A DNA stretch of 64,000 bases from Vibrio mytili (GCF_000830505.1 NZ_JXOK01000062.1:1-64000), one strand, 5' to 3'. Counted from the stretch's first letter, positions 48,292-58,833 are shown. Program-made: numbers and translations. The notes: a model not told the origin generated them from the sequence alone.

Positions 48292-50367
48292 ATGGCAAAC
48301 GATCCAAGACACCTTCCTTCAAGGAAACTGCTGGTAACTTGTGCCCTTCCGTACGCTAACGGTTCGATCCACCTTGGTCATATGCTTGAGCATATCCAAG
48401 CGGACATTTGGGTTCGTTACCAACGCCTACGTGGCAACACTGTAAATTTCATTTGTGCTGACGATGCTCACGGCACGCCAATCATGCTTAAAGCGCAACA
48501 GATGGGTATATCTCCTGAAGAAATGATTGCAGCGGTCAGTGAAGAGCACCAAAAAGACTTTGCAGGCTTTGATATTAGCTTTGATAACTACCACAGCACG
48601 CACTCAGAAGAAAACCGCGAACTGGCTTCACATATCTATCTAGAACTGAAGAAAAACGGTTTTATCTCGAGCCGCACCATATCTCAGCTATTCGACCCAG
48701 AAAAGGAAATGTTCTTACCGGACCGCTTCGTAAAAGGCACGTGCCCTAAATGTAAGTCTGAAGATCAATATGGTGACAACTGTGACAACTGTGGTGAAAC
48801 TTATAGCCCAACAGAACTGATCAATCCTAAATCTGCCGTCTCTGGTGCCACACCAGTTATGAAAGACTCAGAACATTTCTTCTTCGACTTACCTCAGTTT
48901 GAAAGCATGCTAAAAGAGTGGACTCGCTCTGGCTCACTACAAGCTGAAACCGCGAACAAAATGCAAGAGTGGTTTGAATCTGGACTGCAACAGTGGGATA
49001 TCTCGCGTGATGCACCCTACTTTGGTTTCGAGATCCCAGGTGAGAAGAACAAATTCTTCTATGTATGGCTAGACGCACCGATCGGCTACATGGGTTCTTT
49101 CAAAAATCTATGTGATAAGCGTGACGACTTAAACTTTGACGAATACTGGAAGCAAGACAGCTCAGCAGAACTGTACCACTTCATCGGTAAAGACATCGTC
49201 TACTTCCACAGCCTATTCTGGCCAGCAATGCTAGAAGGTTCTGGTTTCCGTAAGCCTAACAATGTGTTCGTACACGGCTACGTAACCGTCAACGGTGCGA
49301 AGATGTCTAAGTCTAAAGGCACGTTCATTAAAGCGAGCACTTACCTTGATCATTTAGATCCAGAGTGTCTACGTTACTACTACGCAGCGAAGCTAAACAG
49401 CCGTATCGACGACCTAGACCTTAACCTTGAAGACTTCACTCAACGCGTAAACGCTGACGTTGTAAACAAGATCGTTAACCTAGCATCACGTAACGCCGGT
49501 TTCATTGCGAAACGTTTTGAAGGCAAACTGTCTGACAACTTCGCAGAACCTGAGCTGTACAACGAATTTGTTGCAGCAGCTGACCGTATCGCTGAGCTTT
49601 ACGAAACGCGTGAATTTGGTCGAGCTATTCGTGAAATTACCGCATTGGCTGACAAAGCAAACCAATACGTTGACGAAAAAGCACCGTGGGTTGTGGCAAA
49701 AGAAGAAGGCAAAGATCAGGAACTACAAGAAATCTGTTCTGTCGGTATCAACCTGTTCCGCGTACTGATGACTTACCTAAAACCAGTCATGCCAGCACTT
49801 GCTGCACGTACTGAAGCGTTCCTAAATCAGGAACTGACTTGGGAAAACATTGCTGCGCCACTAACGGGTCACGAAATTACTAAGTTCAAAGCGCTATTCA
49901 ACCGTATTGATCCGAAAAATATCGAAGCGATGATCGAAGCATCGAAAGAAGATGCAGCGGCAGAAATGGCGGCGAAAGAGAAAGCAGAAGCGGAAAAGAA
50001 CAAGGCTAGTCAAACTGAGCTAGACAAAGATCCAATCGCTGAAGAGATTGATTTCGACGCTTTTGCCGCAGTTGACATGCGCATCGCTCGTATTATCTCT
50101 TGCGAAGAAGTACCAAAAGCAAACAAACTGCTTAAATTCCAATTAGATATCGGTGGTGAAACTCGCCAAGTGTTCTCTGGTATCAAATCAGCGTACAAAC
50201 CTGAAGAGCTAGAAGGCAAGCTAACCGTAATGGTTGCGAACCTAAAACCTCGTAAGATGAAGTTTGGTATGTCTGAAGGCATGATCCTAGCGGCTGGCCC
50301 TGGAGGCAGCGACTTGTGGATTCTTGAGCCACATGAAGGGGCTCAACCTGGTATGCGAGTCATGTAA
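48292..50367 (+). CDS. metG: Methionyl-tRNA synthetase
   Basis: Charges tRNA-Met. 691 residues from ATG 48292 ([20 protein letters not shown]); a longer frame to 48217 is not conserved. HIGH-type motif in [10 protein letters not shown] (~28), zinc knuckles CPKC and CDNCG (~147-162), KMSKSKGTF (~340), and a C-terminal tRNA-binding/dimerisation domain starting [14 protein letters not shown]. The linker before it is Ala/Glu/Lys-rich ([18 protein letters not shown]). Confidence 0.97.
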   Translation: MANDPRHLPSRKLLVTCALPYANGSIHLGHMLEHIQADIWVRYQRLRGNTVNFICADDAHGTPIMLKAQQMGISPEEMIAAVSEEHQKDFAGFDISFDNYHSTHSEENRELASHIYLELKKNGFISSRTISQLFDPEKEMFLPDRFVKGTCPKCKSEDQYGDNCDNCGETYSPTELINPKSAVSGATPVMKDSEHFFFDLPQFESMLKEWTRSGSLQAETANKMQEWFESGLQQWDISRDAPYFGFEIPGEKNKFFYVWLDAPIGYMGSFKNLCDKRDDLNFDEYWKQDSSAELYHFIGKDIVYFHSLFWPAMLEGSGFRKPNNVFVHGYVTVNGAKMSKSKGTFIKASTYLDHLDPECLRYYYAAKLNSRIDDLDLNLEDFTQRVNADVVNKIVNLASRNAGFIAKRFEGKLSDNFAEPELYNEFVAAADRIAELYETREFGRAIREITALADKANQYVDEKAPWVVAKEEGKDQELQEICSVGINLFRVLMTYLKPVMPALAARTEAFLNQELTWENIAAPLTGHEITKFKALFNRIDPKNIEAMIEASKEDAAAEMAAKEKAEAEKNKASQTELDKDPIAEEIDFDAFAAVDMRIARIISCEEVPKANKLLKFQLDIGGETRQVFSGIKSAYKPEELEGKLTVMVANLKPRKMKFGMSEGMILAAGPGGSDLWILEPHEGAQPGMRVM

Positions 50368-50388
50368 TACCGATTGAAGTAAAAATAC

Positions 50389-50418
50389 AAATCCCTGCTT
50401 ATTGGCAGGGATTTTTTT
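50389..50418 (+). terminator. Terminator after metG
   Basis: AAATCCCTGC / GCAGGGATTT 10-bp stem with a 6-base loop and a T run. Confidence 0.92.
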
Positions 50419-50571
50419 GAACAAACTCACACTTTTAGTGCGAATTGCACCATAGATATGCAACCTATCTACTTCATTTAAAAATAACTGGTTGTTTTTT
50501 ATGAATTTAATGTCGGTGCAAAAATTGCATAACTGTCCTTGCTAGGTCCAAACAATAACAAGGAGTTGGTT

Positions 50572-51381
50572 ATGTTTGTTTTGATATCGATTATATTATC
50601 CGTTGCGATTTTAGCGGGCATGTATCATCTGTCTTCTAAGCGAGAGCAACAACATGCCCGCAGATACGAACTACTAACGCTATTACGCGATGTTATCCAG
50701 TTACTTCGTCGTCATCGAACGGCGACACATTACTCTCTTCAATTTCGACATGATAAAGAACAAGAAATAGAACAAGTTGCTTTGGAGTTGAACAGTAAGT
50801 TAAATATTCTGGTTGATACATCACGTTTTGAAAACAAGCCTATGTATCGTGTGCTACAGATTAAAATCGGTAAAGTGCTAGAAGAATGGCATGACATGTC
50901 AGTCGCACGCAACCAGATGGAACACGGTAAGTTAATTCGACACACGCTGTTCTTGATGGACGAGGTAACCATTGCTTGGCTAGCTATTGAACAACGAGAT
51001 GATCTTCATGATGACTATCACATGAACTGGCAGTACATTATGGACAGCCTCGAAACCCTGACCCAACTGCGAATTAGTATTAAAAGTATGCAAAGCGCCC
51101 ATGACAACGATCGTCTAAAACACAATGCGTCAGTTATGTTACGCAAACTGAACAAACTAGCGATCATCGCTCCTCTAAGTCTCTCGGCTCCTGCCGCCAT
51201 TGGCTCAATAGAGTTACTGAACGAGTATGTTGAGGGTAACAAGCCTGATTTAACCGAAGAAGCGCTTTATAAAATCACCTCAGACTTATCGTTGGCTCTG
51301 TTTAACACCTATGACCATGTATTGTCTGAGATTGTTGAAAGTCTTTACATACCGTTACCCCGGCTTTCACTAGCGTGTTAA
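50572..51381 (+). CDS. Membrane-anchored helical protein of unknown function
   Basis: 269 residues from ATG 50572, with AAGGAG 6 bp upstream. The N-terminus is one membrane segment (FVLISIILSVAILAGMYHL) followed by a basic stretch, so the bulk faces the cytoplasm. The rest is helical. Segments LLRRHRTATHYSLQF, WHDMSVARNQMEHGKLIRHT and LETLTQLRISIKSMQ recall the helix pattern of nitrate/nitrite-sensing NIT domains, but the similarity is weak and there is no attached output domain. Function not assigned. Confidence 0.8.
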   Translation: MFVLISIILSVAILAGMYHLSSKREQQHARRYELLTLLRDVIQLLRRHRTATHYSLQFRHDKEQEIEQVALELNSKLNILVDTSRFENKPMYRVLQIKIGKVLEEWHDMSVARNQMEHGKLIRHTLFLMDEVTIAWLAIEQRDDLHDDYHMNWQYIMDSLETLTQLRISIKSMQSAHDNDRLKHNASVMLRKLNKLAIIAPLSLSAPAAIGSIELLNEYVEGNKPDLTEEALYKITSDLSLALFNTYDHVLSEIVESLYIPLPRLSLAC

Positions 51382-51432
51382 TGACCAGACTCTCTGTTGT
51401 CAGATTCGCTATTGTCGAGCGTCAAAAATAAA

Positions 51433-51465
51433 AAGCCGCAGGAGACTGTTGTCCTCTGCGGCTTA
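51433..51465 (+). terminator. Terminator after the 50572-51381 gene
   Basis: AAGCCGCA-GGA / TCC-tc-TGCGGCTT stem, 51 bp past the stop, followed by ATTT. Also faces the convergent fadR. Confidence 0.75.
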
Positions 51466-51533
51466 TTTCATCGATAACGTAATGAAAAATTACAGGCAGT
51501 TAATAACCTTGAATTCCCATTTATACCAATAAA

Positions 51534-52373
51534 TTAGCTATCATCTTCGGTAAAATTGGTTGGCAATTGTTTTTTCATTTCATTCCAAATTTGTGCACTT
51601 TCCATACCATAGTGGCGAATGACGATAGGCAGTTGCTCACGCTGCGCATTTTCGCAAGTATCTAGGAGTTGGTAATAAAACTTCAGTGCTAGCTCGCGAG
51701 AGGCAGGATTTGAAAAATAGTAGCTACCTACACGATCGTAGAGCTTTTTCAGACCGTTAAAAATGAGACCGTAGATTTGGTTACCGGAATGAAATGCCAA
51801 ACGCTGGAAAAGCATGTAGTCATAAAAATTGAAAGTTTTCGCAATCAGAATTTCTTGACGCTTTTCTTCGTCTTTTTCATTTTCTTCTTTAACGTTTTGC
51901 AAAACTTTTTCAGCATAAGGAGAAGTTTGAATAAACTCATCCCAAGAAGCAGCATTCGTTAACGCTTCACAAGACTCAATAACGTTCCTGATAGTACGTT
52001 CAGAGTTCTCTTTATTTACTTTAAAAGCATATCGCATAAAGATAGGGCTGATATTGGTACGTGCCGCGAGCAAGTCCTCAACGATATTGGTCGCATTATC
52101 TACGTCTAACGTCATTAGCGTGTCCAAGATATGCAGCCCAGAAGTCTCCATAAATTGGTTGACTTTTGTCGGCTTTCCGTGCTGAATTGTTAACCATCCA
52201 TCACGAGCTAATCGTTGAAGCACCTCGCGCAGCGTGGTTCTGGTCACACCAATAAGTTCAGATAGTTCGCGCTCAGCAGGTAAAATTGAGCCAGGAGGAA
52301 AACGGCCGTTCCAAATGCTCTCGATAATGTACTTTTCTGCAAATCCAGCAGGGCTTTTCGCCTTTATGACCAT
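51534..52373 (-). CDS. fadR: Fatty acid regulator FadR (vibrio long form)
   Basis: GntR-family regulator that represses fatty acid degradation and activates unsaturated fatty acid synthesis; released from DNA by long-chain acyl-CoA. 279 residues from ATG 52373 ([20 protein letters not shown]). Winged helix ~8-75 ([20 protein letters not shown]). E. coli FadR has 239 residues. The extra ~40 lie near residues 135-175 and include the charged [15 protein letters not shown], matching the ligand-binding insertion known from Vibrio cholerae FadR. Divergent from nhaB, as in E. coli. Confidence 0.95.
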   Translation of the reverse strand: MVIKAKSPAGFAEKYIIESIWNGRFPPGSILPAERELSELIGVTRTTLREVLQRLARDGWLTIQHGKPTKVNQFMETSGLHILDTLMTLDVDNATNIVEDLLAARTNISPIFMRYAFKVNKENSERTIRNVIESCEALTNAASWDEFIQTSPYAEKVLQNVKEENEKDEEKRQEILIAKTFNFYDYMLFQRLAFHSGNQIYGLIFNGLKKLYDRVGSYYFSNPASRELALKFYYQLLDTCENAQREQLPIVIRHYGMESAQIWNEMKKQLPTNFTEDDS

Positions 52374-53205
52374 TCTACTTTTTATCCAATATTGATTTCT
52401 TAGGGTCGATGGCACTCATCATACCACTAGTTGTCACTTATACCCAAATGACTTCAAAACACAGAATTCGCCGTATTGTTTGCATTCCAATTTCAATAAA
52501 ATTCATGCGATAAAATTACGCAGTTTTTTCCGTTCTTTGACATAATCAAACAACGGTAGAACATAGGAAAATAGCGGGTTTGGGCATTAATTAAAGGGTT
52601 TGAGTTAAAAGGTCATAACTTAAGCATACTGGACGGTATCAGTATACAAATAGACACTTACTCAACGTAAACACAAATGCGATATTGGCCCTGTCGCAAA
52701 ATTTGACAGACACAGTACGTGCCCAAAGTATATTATTTAACCACACTTCCCAAAATCGTCTTTCATCATTAAAAAATTAATACAACCTACATCACAATTT
52801 CATATTTAAAATATGCAAAATTACTTTGTGCTTTCACAGAGTTGTTTTTGTTTAATATGCCTTTTATCGCCTCTCCTCGTCCTTTAGAATCGAAAGCGAT
52901 GTTTTTAAAGCCTTTCAATAGATAATAGTGCAGCTCAGATCGCGTTATTAAATAAAAAAAGCCATTTTCTTCGTATGTACTGCTTTTAGATATTGACTAT
53001 AGACTACCTCGGTGTAGAGTTTGCGGTCGTAAAGTTAGCAGTGCTTAAGTTCAAGGAAGTAACTTGGCAAGACTCCAATAGAACGATGGATTGTTGTTTT
53101 ACTAAGTTATTGTTTTTTAAGGGCTGGTTAATAAAACTCATAAACATACACCTAGCTGCTAGCAATTAGTGTCTATTTATAATTTAGTTATTAAAGAGAG
53201 TTAAC
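52374..53205. other. Long fadR-nhaB divergent intergenic region
   Basis: 832 AT-rich bases, far longer than most gaps here. I found no supported open frame. It has a palindrome ATACTG-N8-CAGTAT at 52626-52645. A small RNA or regulatory sites could be present, but no clear promoter-terminator pair was recognised. Confidence 0.5.
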
Positions 53206-54792
53206 ATGCCGATTTCGCTCGGAAACGCTTTTATCAAAAACTTTTTAGGTAAAGCCCCTGATTGGTACAAAGTTGCCATTATTGCGTTCTTAATTATTAA
53301 CCCGATTGTCTTTTTCTTGATCGACCCATTTGTTGCTGGCTGGTTGCTTGTCGCTGAATTTATCTTCACGCTTGCTATGGCATTGAAATGTTATCCACTG
53401 CAACCGGGAGGATTACTTGCCATTGAAGCCATTGCCATTGGTATGACCAGCCCAGGTCAAGTGAAACATGAATTAGTCGCGAACATTGAAGTTCTACTGC
53501 TGTTGATATTCATGGTGGCGGGTATTTACTTCATGAAGCATCTTCTGCTCTTTATTTTCACCAAAATACTGCTTGGTATTCGTTCAAAAATATTACTCTC
53601 CCTTGCCTTTTGTTTTGCAGCTGCATTTCTGTCTGCTTTTTTAGATGCCTTAACGGTTATTGCGGTAGTCATCAGCGTTGCTGTCGGTTTCTACTCTATT
53701 TACCACAAGGTCGCTTCCGGGAATCCCATCGGGGATCATGACCACACGCAAGATGATACAATTACCGAGCTGACTCGTGATGATTTAGAAAATTACCGTG
53801 CTTTCTTACGTTCTTTATTAATGCATGCTGGTGTAGGTACCGCACTTGGTGGGGTGACAACCATGGTCGGTGAGCCTCAAAACCTGATCATCGCAGACCA
53901 AGCAGGTTGGTTCTTTGGTGAATTCTTAATCCGCATGTCACCAGTGACATTACCGGTGCTTATCTGCGGGCTTATCACTTGTGCCTTAGTTGAAAAATTA
54001 AAGGTATTCGGTTACGGCGCTGAGCTTCCTAACAATGTTCGTCAAATCCTTGTAGATTTTGACAATGAAGAGCGCAAAACGCGTACGAAACAAGATGTGG
54101 CTAAGCTTTGGGTTCAAGGTTTTATCGCCGTGTGGTTGATTACAGCTTTGGCTTTGCACTTAGCAGCGGTTGGTTTAATTGGCCTTTCAGTCATTATTTT
54201 AGCGACGTCATTTACCGGTGTGATTGACGAGCACTCCATGGGGAAAGCATTTGAAGAGGCGCTGCCATTCACTGCCCTACTCGCGGTGTTTTTCTCCATT
54301 GTTGCGGTGATTATCGATCAGCAGCTATTTAAACCCGTTATCGATGCGGTACTTGCGGTCGAAGACAAAGGAACACAACTTGCGTTGTTCTACGTGGCAA
54401 ATGGTTTACTCTCTATGGTGTCTGATAATGTCTTCGTCGGTACGGTGTACATTAACGAAGTCAAAGATGCTCTGATACATGGCGTCATCAGTCGCGAACA
54501 GTTTGATTTACTTGCTGTTGCCATCAATACTGGGACCAACTTACCGTCAGTAGCAACGCCAAACGGCCAAGCCGCCTTCCTATTCCTTTTAACATCGGCA
54601 CTAGCGCCGCTCATCCGCCTGTCTTATGGCCGAATGGTCGTTATGGCGCTGCCTTATACGGTTGTTTTAGCCGTCGTCGGGCTGATGGGGATCATGTTCT
54701 TCCTCGAACCTGCCACCGCGTCTTTTTACGATGCTGGTTGGATACTACCTCACACTGGGGATTTAACACCAGTCGCTGCTGGCGGGCATTAA
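53206..54792 (+). CDS. nhaB: Na+/H+ antiporter NhaB
   Basis: Inner-membrane sodium/proton antiporter, important for sodium extrusion. 528 residues, typical of NhaB, with about 12 hydrophobic segments ([40 protein letters not shown] core). Conserved [20 protein letters not shown] (~219) and [20 protein letters not shown] (~444) are NhaB hallmarks. Ribosome site AAAGAGAG. Followed by a terminator and then dsbB. Confidence 0.96.
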   Translation: MPISLGNAFIKNFLGKAPDWYKVAIIAFLIINPIVFFLIDPFVAGWLLVAEFIFTLAMALKCYPLQPGGLLAIEAIAIGMTSPGQVKHELVANIEVLLLLIFMVAGIYFMKHLLLFIFTKILLGIRSKILLSLAFCFAAAFLSAFLDALTVIAVVISVAVGFYSIYHKVASGNPIGDHDHTQDDTITELTRDDLENYRAFLRSLLMHAGVGTALGGVTTMVGEPQNLIIADQAGWFFGEFLIRMSPVTLPVLICGLITCALVEKLKVFGYGAELPNNVRQILVDFDNEERKTRTKQDVAKLWVQGFIAVWLITALALHLAAVGLIGLSVIILATSFTGVIDEHSMGKAFEEALPFTALLAVFFSIVAVIIDQQLFKPVIDAVLAVEDKGTQLALFYVANGLLSMVSDNVFVGTVYINEVKDALIHGVISREQFDLLAVAINTGTNLPSVATPNGQAAFLFLLTSALAPLIRLSYGRMVVMALPYTVVLAVVGLMGIMFFLEPATASFYDAGWILPHTGDLTPVAAGGH

Positions 54793-54825
54793 AAATTTCT
54801 GTTGATTAGGAAACTTATACACGAT

Positions 54826-54855
54826 AAAAAGCTCTGACTATTCAGGGCTTTTTTA
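54826..54855 (+). terminator. Terminator between nhaB and dsbB
   Basis: AAAAAGC-T-CTGA / TCAG-G-GCTTTTT stem with one G-T pair and a T run, 34 bp after nhaB. dsbB starts only 24 bp later, so read-through could supply dsbB. Confidence 0.8.
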
Positions 54856-54878
54856 TACTTTAATACAGGACGGATACC

Positions 54879-55415
54879 GTGACCTTTTTAAACTCATTGA
54901 ACCAATTTTCGAAGGGACGCTTATCGTGGCTGTTACTTCTATTGTTTGTTCTATTTTTCGAAGCATGCGCCTTATACTTCCAACACGTCGTAATGCTTGC
55001 ACCTTGCGTCATGTGCATTTATGAGCGCGTCGCCATGCTCGGTGTTGGTGCTGCGGCCATCATAGGCTTCGTATCACCAAGTAACGCGCTATTTCGGTGG
55101 TTAGGTTTAACCGTTTGGGGAGCAAGTGCGTATAAAGGTCTGCAACTCGCGCTTCAGCATGTTGACTATCAATTTAATCCATCGCCGTTTGCGACCTGCG
55201 ATCTATTTGTTACTTTTCCAAGTTGGGCGCCGCTTAATCAATGGGCACCTTGGATGTTTGAAGCCTACGGCGATTGTTCTAAAATCGTTTGGCAGTTCCT
55301 AGACTTATCGATGCCGCAATGGCTAGTGGTTATCTTCGCAGGTAACTTAATTGCTTTAGCGTTCATCATCATCGCCCAATTCTTCCCAGCAAAGCGAAGA
55401 AATCCGATTCTATAA
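54879..55415 (+). CDS. dsbB: Disulfide bond formation protein DsbB
   Basis: Inner-membrane quinone-linked oxidant of periplasmic DsbA. 178 residues with four membrane helices. First redox pair is CVMC in MLAPCVMCIYERVAM (~45-48); the second pair is the separated cysteines in FATCDLF and YGDCSKI (~107 and ~133). Start is GTG 54879 after CAGGACGG. Follows nhaB, as in E. coli. Confidence 0.96.
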   Translation: MTFLNSLNQFSKGRLSWLLLLLFVLFFEACALYFQHVVMLAPCVMCIYERVAMLGVGAAAIIGFVSPSNALFRWLGLTVWGASAYKGLQLALQHVDYQFNPSPFATCDLFVTFPSWAPLNQWAPWMFEAYGDCSKIVWQFLDLSMPQWLVVIFAGNLIALAFIIIAQFFPAKRRNPIL

Positions 55416-55453
55416 GTGACAATGTCATTCAGTGGACCTGCCCTTACATCAGT

Positions 55454-55501
55454 ATGTCCTTATAACAATATGTCCTTATAAGAATGCGTCCGTACACCAA
55501 T
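55454..55501. repeat. 16-bp tandem repeats after dsbB
   Basis: ATGTCCTTATAACAAT (55454-55469), ATGTCCTTATAAGAAT (55470-55485) and a decayed third copy GCGTCCGTACACCAAT (55486-55501), directly before the dsbB terminator. Confidence 0.8.
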
Positions 55502-55507
55502 AACAAC

Positions 55508-55538
55508 AAAGCCGATCCTAAGATCGGCTTTTTCTTTG
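55508..55538 (+). terminator. Terminator after dsbB
   Basis: AAAGCCGATC / GATCGGCTTT perfect 10-bp stem with CTAA loop and a T run. Confidence 0.92.
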
Positions 55539-55591
55539 TATTGAGCTCATTGAAGCTTACGAACGTTGTTTATCACTTAATCTTTCACAGC

Positions 55592-56206
55592 CTAGTGCGA
55601 TTTTCCGCAGCACTGTTTAAACTTCTTACCGCTCTCACAAGGACACGGGTCATTACGCCCAATCTCTTTAAACGGGTTGAGACGCTGTGACTTGCCACCG
55701 ACCATCAATTCGTCTGCGCCGAGGGCAACCTCACTGACCATGAGGTCAAGTTGCTCAATCAAATCGCCCAAAGTCGGTGGTGTTTCGATACCAGCATCGC
55801 GCATCTGTTGCTGAGTAGACTCCTCATCTATAGCCAGCATCATTGTCGTCAATAATGCTTGTAGCATTCGCTGTAGGCCGTCGTTGAGCTCGACTTCCTG
55901 CCATTGCTCTTCGAGCATGCCCCAAACCGACATAAAACCTTCGGCAAAGTCGGCCAGTTGTGCGGGATCATTTTCTGTCAGCGCTAAGGCCGAATATTCG
56001 TTGCGTAAAATCAGGTTATGCTGCTTGTGAATTTGCTCTTCGACCGCTGGTTGAATCGTTTTAAAGCTTTCCCCTAACAATGGCTCTAACCAAGTTTCTG
56101 GTGCCAAAGGTTGGGTGGTAAGGTTTGCGGCTAATACCGCTCCTTCCATAAACAGTGAAGACTCCTCAAACTGAGTTTCACTTATTTCGATCAATGTGTA
56201 TTGCAT
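55592..56206 (-). CDS. YecA/UPF0149-like protein with C-terminal SEC-C zinc motif
   Basis: 204 residues from ATG 56206 (MQYTLIEISETQFEESSLFM); the longer in-frame start at 56305 overlaps the divergent dusC leader and is not favoured. The body is acidic and helical like YgfB/YecA proteins (LADFAEGFMSVWGMLEEQWQ). The last ~22 residues are a SEC-C motif, GRNDPCPCESGKKFKQCCG, a zinc-binding tail like that of SecA. Molecular role unknown. Divergent from dusC. Confidence 0.88.
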   Translation of the reverse strand: MQYTLIEISETQFEESSLFMEGAVLAANLTTQPLAPETWLEPLLGESFKTIQPAVEEQIHKQHNLILRNEYSALALTENDPAQLADFAEGFMSVWGMLEEQWQEVELNDGLQRMLQALLTTMMLAIDEESTQQQMRDAGIETPPTLGDLIEQLDLMVSEVALGADELMVGGKSQRLNPFKEIGRNDPCPCESGKKFKQCCGKSH

Positions 56207-56363
56207 GACATCTGTTTCTAATAAATTTGTAAGCATTATACCGCACAGCAAGAGTCTAGGTAAGCTTAGGAGTTGGTTGAGACTTAACGAGTCTTTTAAT
56301 GACAAACCAGGTTTACATCGCTACAATCGCTTCCCTTTTTCACCAAACTGTATTAGGCAAGTT

Positions 56364-57332
56364 ATGCGAGTTGTATTAGGTCCAATGGAAGGCGTTTTGG
56401 ATCATTTGATGCGCCAAATTCTGACCGAAATAAACGACTATGATCTATGTGTAACCGAGTTCGTGCGTGTCATTGACCAAGTTTTACCCGATCACGTGTT
56501 TCATCGTCTATGTCCAGAGCTTCTCCAAGGTTCACAGACTGCATCCGGTGTTCCCGTGCATATTCAGTTACTTGGCCAGGAGCCAAACTGGATGGCTGAA
56601 AACGCAATAAAAGCGGCGAATTTAGGTGCCCGAGGCATCGACCTTAACTTTGGCTGCCCAGCAAAAATGGTGAATAAAAGTAAGGGTGGCGCAGCATTGT
56701 TACAACATCCAGAGCTGGTACACCAGGTCGTCAAAGCATGCCGAGATGCCGTACCCGATAGCATACCAGTGACAGCAAAAATCCGTCTTGGGTGGGACAA
56801 TCCGGATGATTGCTTTGAGATAGTCGACGCTGTCCAGTCTGCAGGCGCGAATGAACTCACTGTGCACGCTCGTACCAAACAAGGCGGCTACAAAGCATCA
56901 GAAATCAAGTGGGATTATATCAATCAAATCCGCTCACGATTTTCGATACCGTTAATCGCAAACGGCGAAATTTGGAATTATTCAGATGGTCAGCGATGCA
57001 TAGAAACCACAGGGGTAAACTCTCTAATGGTTTGCCGTGGCGCATTCAACATCCCAAATTTGGGCAATATGGTTAAACACAACCACCAGCCGATGCCTTG
57101 GTCTGAAGTAGTAGACTTGCTGATTTATTACTCGAGATTTGAAATGAAAGGTGACAAGGGGTTGTACTACCCAAACCGAGTCAAGCAATGGTTTGCTTAT
57201 CTGCGTCAAGCATACCCAGAAGCGAAAGACTTATTCCGCGAAATTCGTACTTACAACAAAGCCGCCCCCATCGTTGAGCATATCCAACGCTATCAAGAGG
57301 CATTACAAAAGCAAGGCTCACCAGTTACCTAA
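56364..57332 (+). CDS. dusC: tRNA-dihydrouridine(16) synthase DusC
   Basis: FMN enzyme reducing uridine 16 in tRNA. 322 residues from ATG 56364 (MRVVLGPMEGVLDHLMRQIL), the conserved N-terminus; the frame extends back to 56196 without conservation. Catalytic cysteine in LNFGCPAKMVNKSKGGAALL (~98), VTAKIRLGWDN (~140), ELTVHARTKQGGY, PLIANGEIW. DusC is favoured over DusA/B by the CVTEFVRV and NIPNLGNMVK segments. Confidence 0.93.
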   Translation: MRVVLGPMEGVLDHLMRQILTEINDYDLCVTEFVRVIDQVLPDHVFHRLCPELLQGSQTASGVPVHIQLLGQEPNWMAENAIKAANLGARGIDLNFGCPAKMVNKSKGGAALLQHPELVHQVVKACRDAVPDSIPVTAKIRLGWDNPDDCFEIVDAVQSAGANELTVHARTKQGGYKASEIKWDYINQIRSRFSIPLIANGEIWNYSDGQRCIETTGVNSLMVCRGAFNIPNLGNMVKHNHQPMPWSEVVDLLIYYSRFEMKGDKGLYYPNRVKQWFAYLRQAYPEAKDLFREIRTYNKAAPIVEHIQRYQEALQKQGSPVT

Positions 57333-57372
57333 TACTCAATGTACTAGAGTTATTAAAACAATAGAGATTGCA

Positions 57373-58833
57373 TTAATAACAGATTTTGTTTTTTCCTGTG
57401 GTTTTCGCTTGATAGAGCCTTTCATCCGCTATTTTAAACAACTCAGCAAAGTCTCTTGATTGCTTTGTCGTTTCAAAAGCCACACCGCCAGAGACCGTAA
57501 ATCCATTTTCGACAATACTGGGAGAGCGTTCGTCAATCGCTCTTCTAATCCGCTCTAGAATGTGTTTCATACCTTCCGTGTCTTCGTCATAGATAGCTAA
57601 CACAAACTCTTCACCACCAAATCGAGAAGCGGTATCGGTATGACGAATATTGTCACGAATGCATTTCGCAACAAGTTGGATCGCCAAATCACCGACATCG
57701 TGACCAAAACGGTCATTAATGCTTTTAAAGTTGTCAATATCAAAGACCGCTAACGCGATGTTCTTTTTGGTCATCTTGTTGCGCCAAACCGCTTGCATTC
57801 CGCGTCGGTTCAACAATCCTGTCATAGGGTCACGAGATGCTAAATCTTTGAAGTATCGCCCTTCTTTATACGTATTGGCAGAAAGCATCAAAACGGTACT
57901 TAACACGTACAAAAACAGCGCAAAAATGAGGCTGTATTTTTCGAAAACAATCAGATTTTTAATTTCATCCCAAAGATCATATTCGTAGTAGATGCGCTGA
58001 TGCGAGTTTAACTGATCGAGTACAATAGGCTCTACTCGTACCGCATCAGTAGGTACTACTTGATCACTTGCGATAAAGTGAAGCTTGCCCACTAAGTTTT
58101 TCGGGGTTTCAAACAATATATGCGTATTGAAATCAATGGCCAAGATACCTTGATGAATACCATTTTCAAAATATGGTATTGCTAAGCTAATGATTTGCCC
58201 GGTGACAGAATCAAGTATCGGGCCTGCATCCGCTTGGGTAATATACACTTGATTTTGTACAGAGCTTATCCAAAATTGCTGGGCTTTTAACGAAGATAAC
58301 AACTCTTTGGTAAAATGTTTCGCGTAATTACCGGGCGATAAAATCACATAACCACGTTTATCGAGGTAATGCATTCCTATGATATGGGGCTCCAAATCGT
58401 GGAGAAAGGACAGTGAGGGAGCAAAACCGACCTTCTGCTCCGCAAGCCGATTCATTTCAGAGCCCTCTTGGCATAGACTCTTCTCTCCCACAATCACATA
58501 TTCACGATCTGATGCGGGCAAACCTCCCGTATAGGGCTTATCCAAAAGCAGTCTATTAATCGGCCAAATGTAACATGTTCCATCTTTTAGCATCTGATTG
58601 TGCTCTTTAGTCAATGGAAGCGCATAGTTAGTATAATTGGAAAAACTATAGTCGAGCGCAGATAACACTTTTACGCCCCGCGCTAGAGCTCGATCCACCC
58701 GCGCATATTCAACATCAATATAGCGATTCACTGAATCGTAATAATTTTTAGTCGTTACGAGAATGACGATGACAAATAGCATCAAAGGAAAAATAATGAC
58801 AAATGAGAGGCTAAAACGTCTTTTGTTAATCAT
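57373..58833 (-). CDS. Membrane-bound diguanylate cyclase (GGDEF)
   Basis: Makes c-di-GMP. 486 residues if started at ATG 58833 (MINKRRFSLSFVIIFPLMLF); ATG 58863 and TTG 58875 are also in frame. An N-terminal membrane helix is followed by a ~270-residue periplasmic sensor region, a second membrane helix (SLIFALFLYVLSTVLMLSA), then a GGDEF domain from ~330. The active site is GGEEF in ASRFGGEEFVLAIYD. RHTD, five residues before it, is an RxxD inhibitory site. The signal sensed is unknown. No phosphodiesterase domain. Confidence 0.92.
   Translation of the reverse strand: MINKRRFSLSFVIIFPLMLFVIVILVTTKNYYDSVNRYIDVEYARVDRALARGVKVLSALDYSFSNYTNYALPLTKEHNQMLKDGTCYIWPINRLLLDKPYTGGLPASDREYVIVGEKSLCQEGSEMNRLAEQKVGFAPSLSFLHDLEPHIIGMHYLDKRGYVILSPGNYAKHFTKELLSSLKAQQFWISSVQNQVYITQADAGPILDSVTGQIISLAIPYFENGIHQGILAIDFNTHILFETPKNLVGKLHFIASDQVVPTDAVRVEPIVLDQLNSHQRIYYEYDLWDEIKNLIVFEKYSLIFALFLYVLSTVLMLSANTYKEGRYFKDLASRDPMTGLLNRRGMQAVWRNKMTKKNIALAVFDIDNFKSINDRFGHDVGDLAIQLVAKCIRDNIRHTDTASRFGGEEFVLAIYDEDTEGMKHILERIRRAIDERSPSIVENGFTVSGGVAFETTKQSRDFAELFKIADERLYQAKTTGKNKICY

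Noticed and set aside
52626..52645. ATACTG-N8-CAGTAT as a LexA or FadR operator
   Set aside because: The CTG-CAG spacing is 8, not the 10 of LexA. The sequence CTGGACGGTATCAG is one base longer than the FadR core and lacks the GACC arm.
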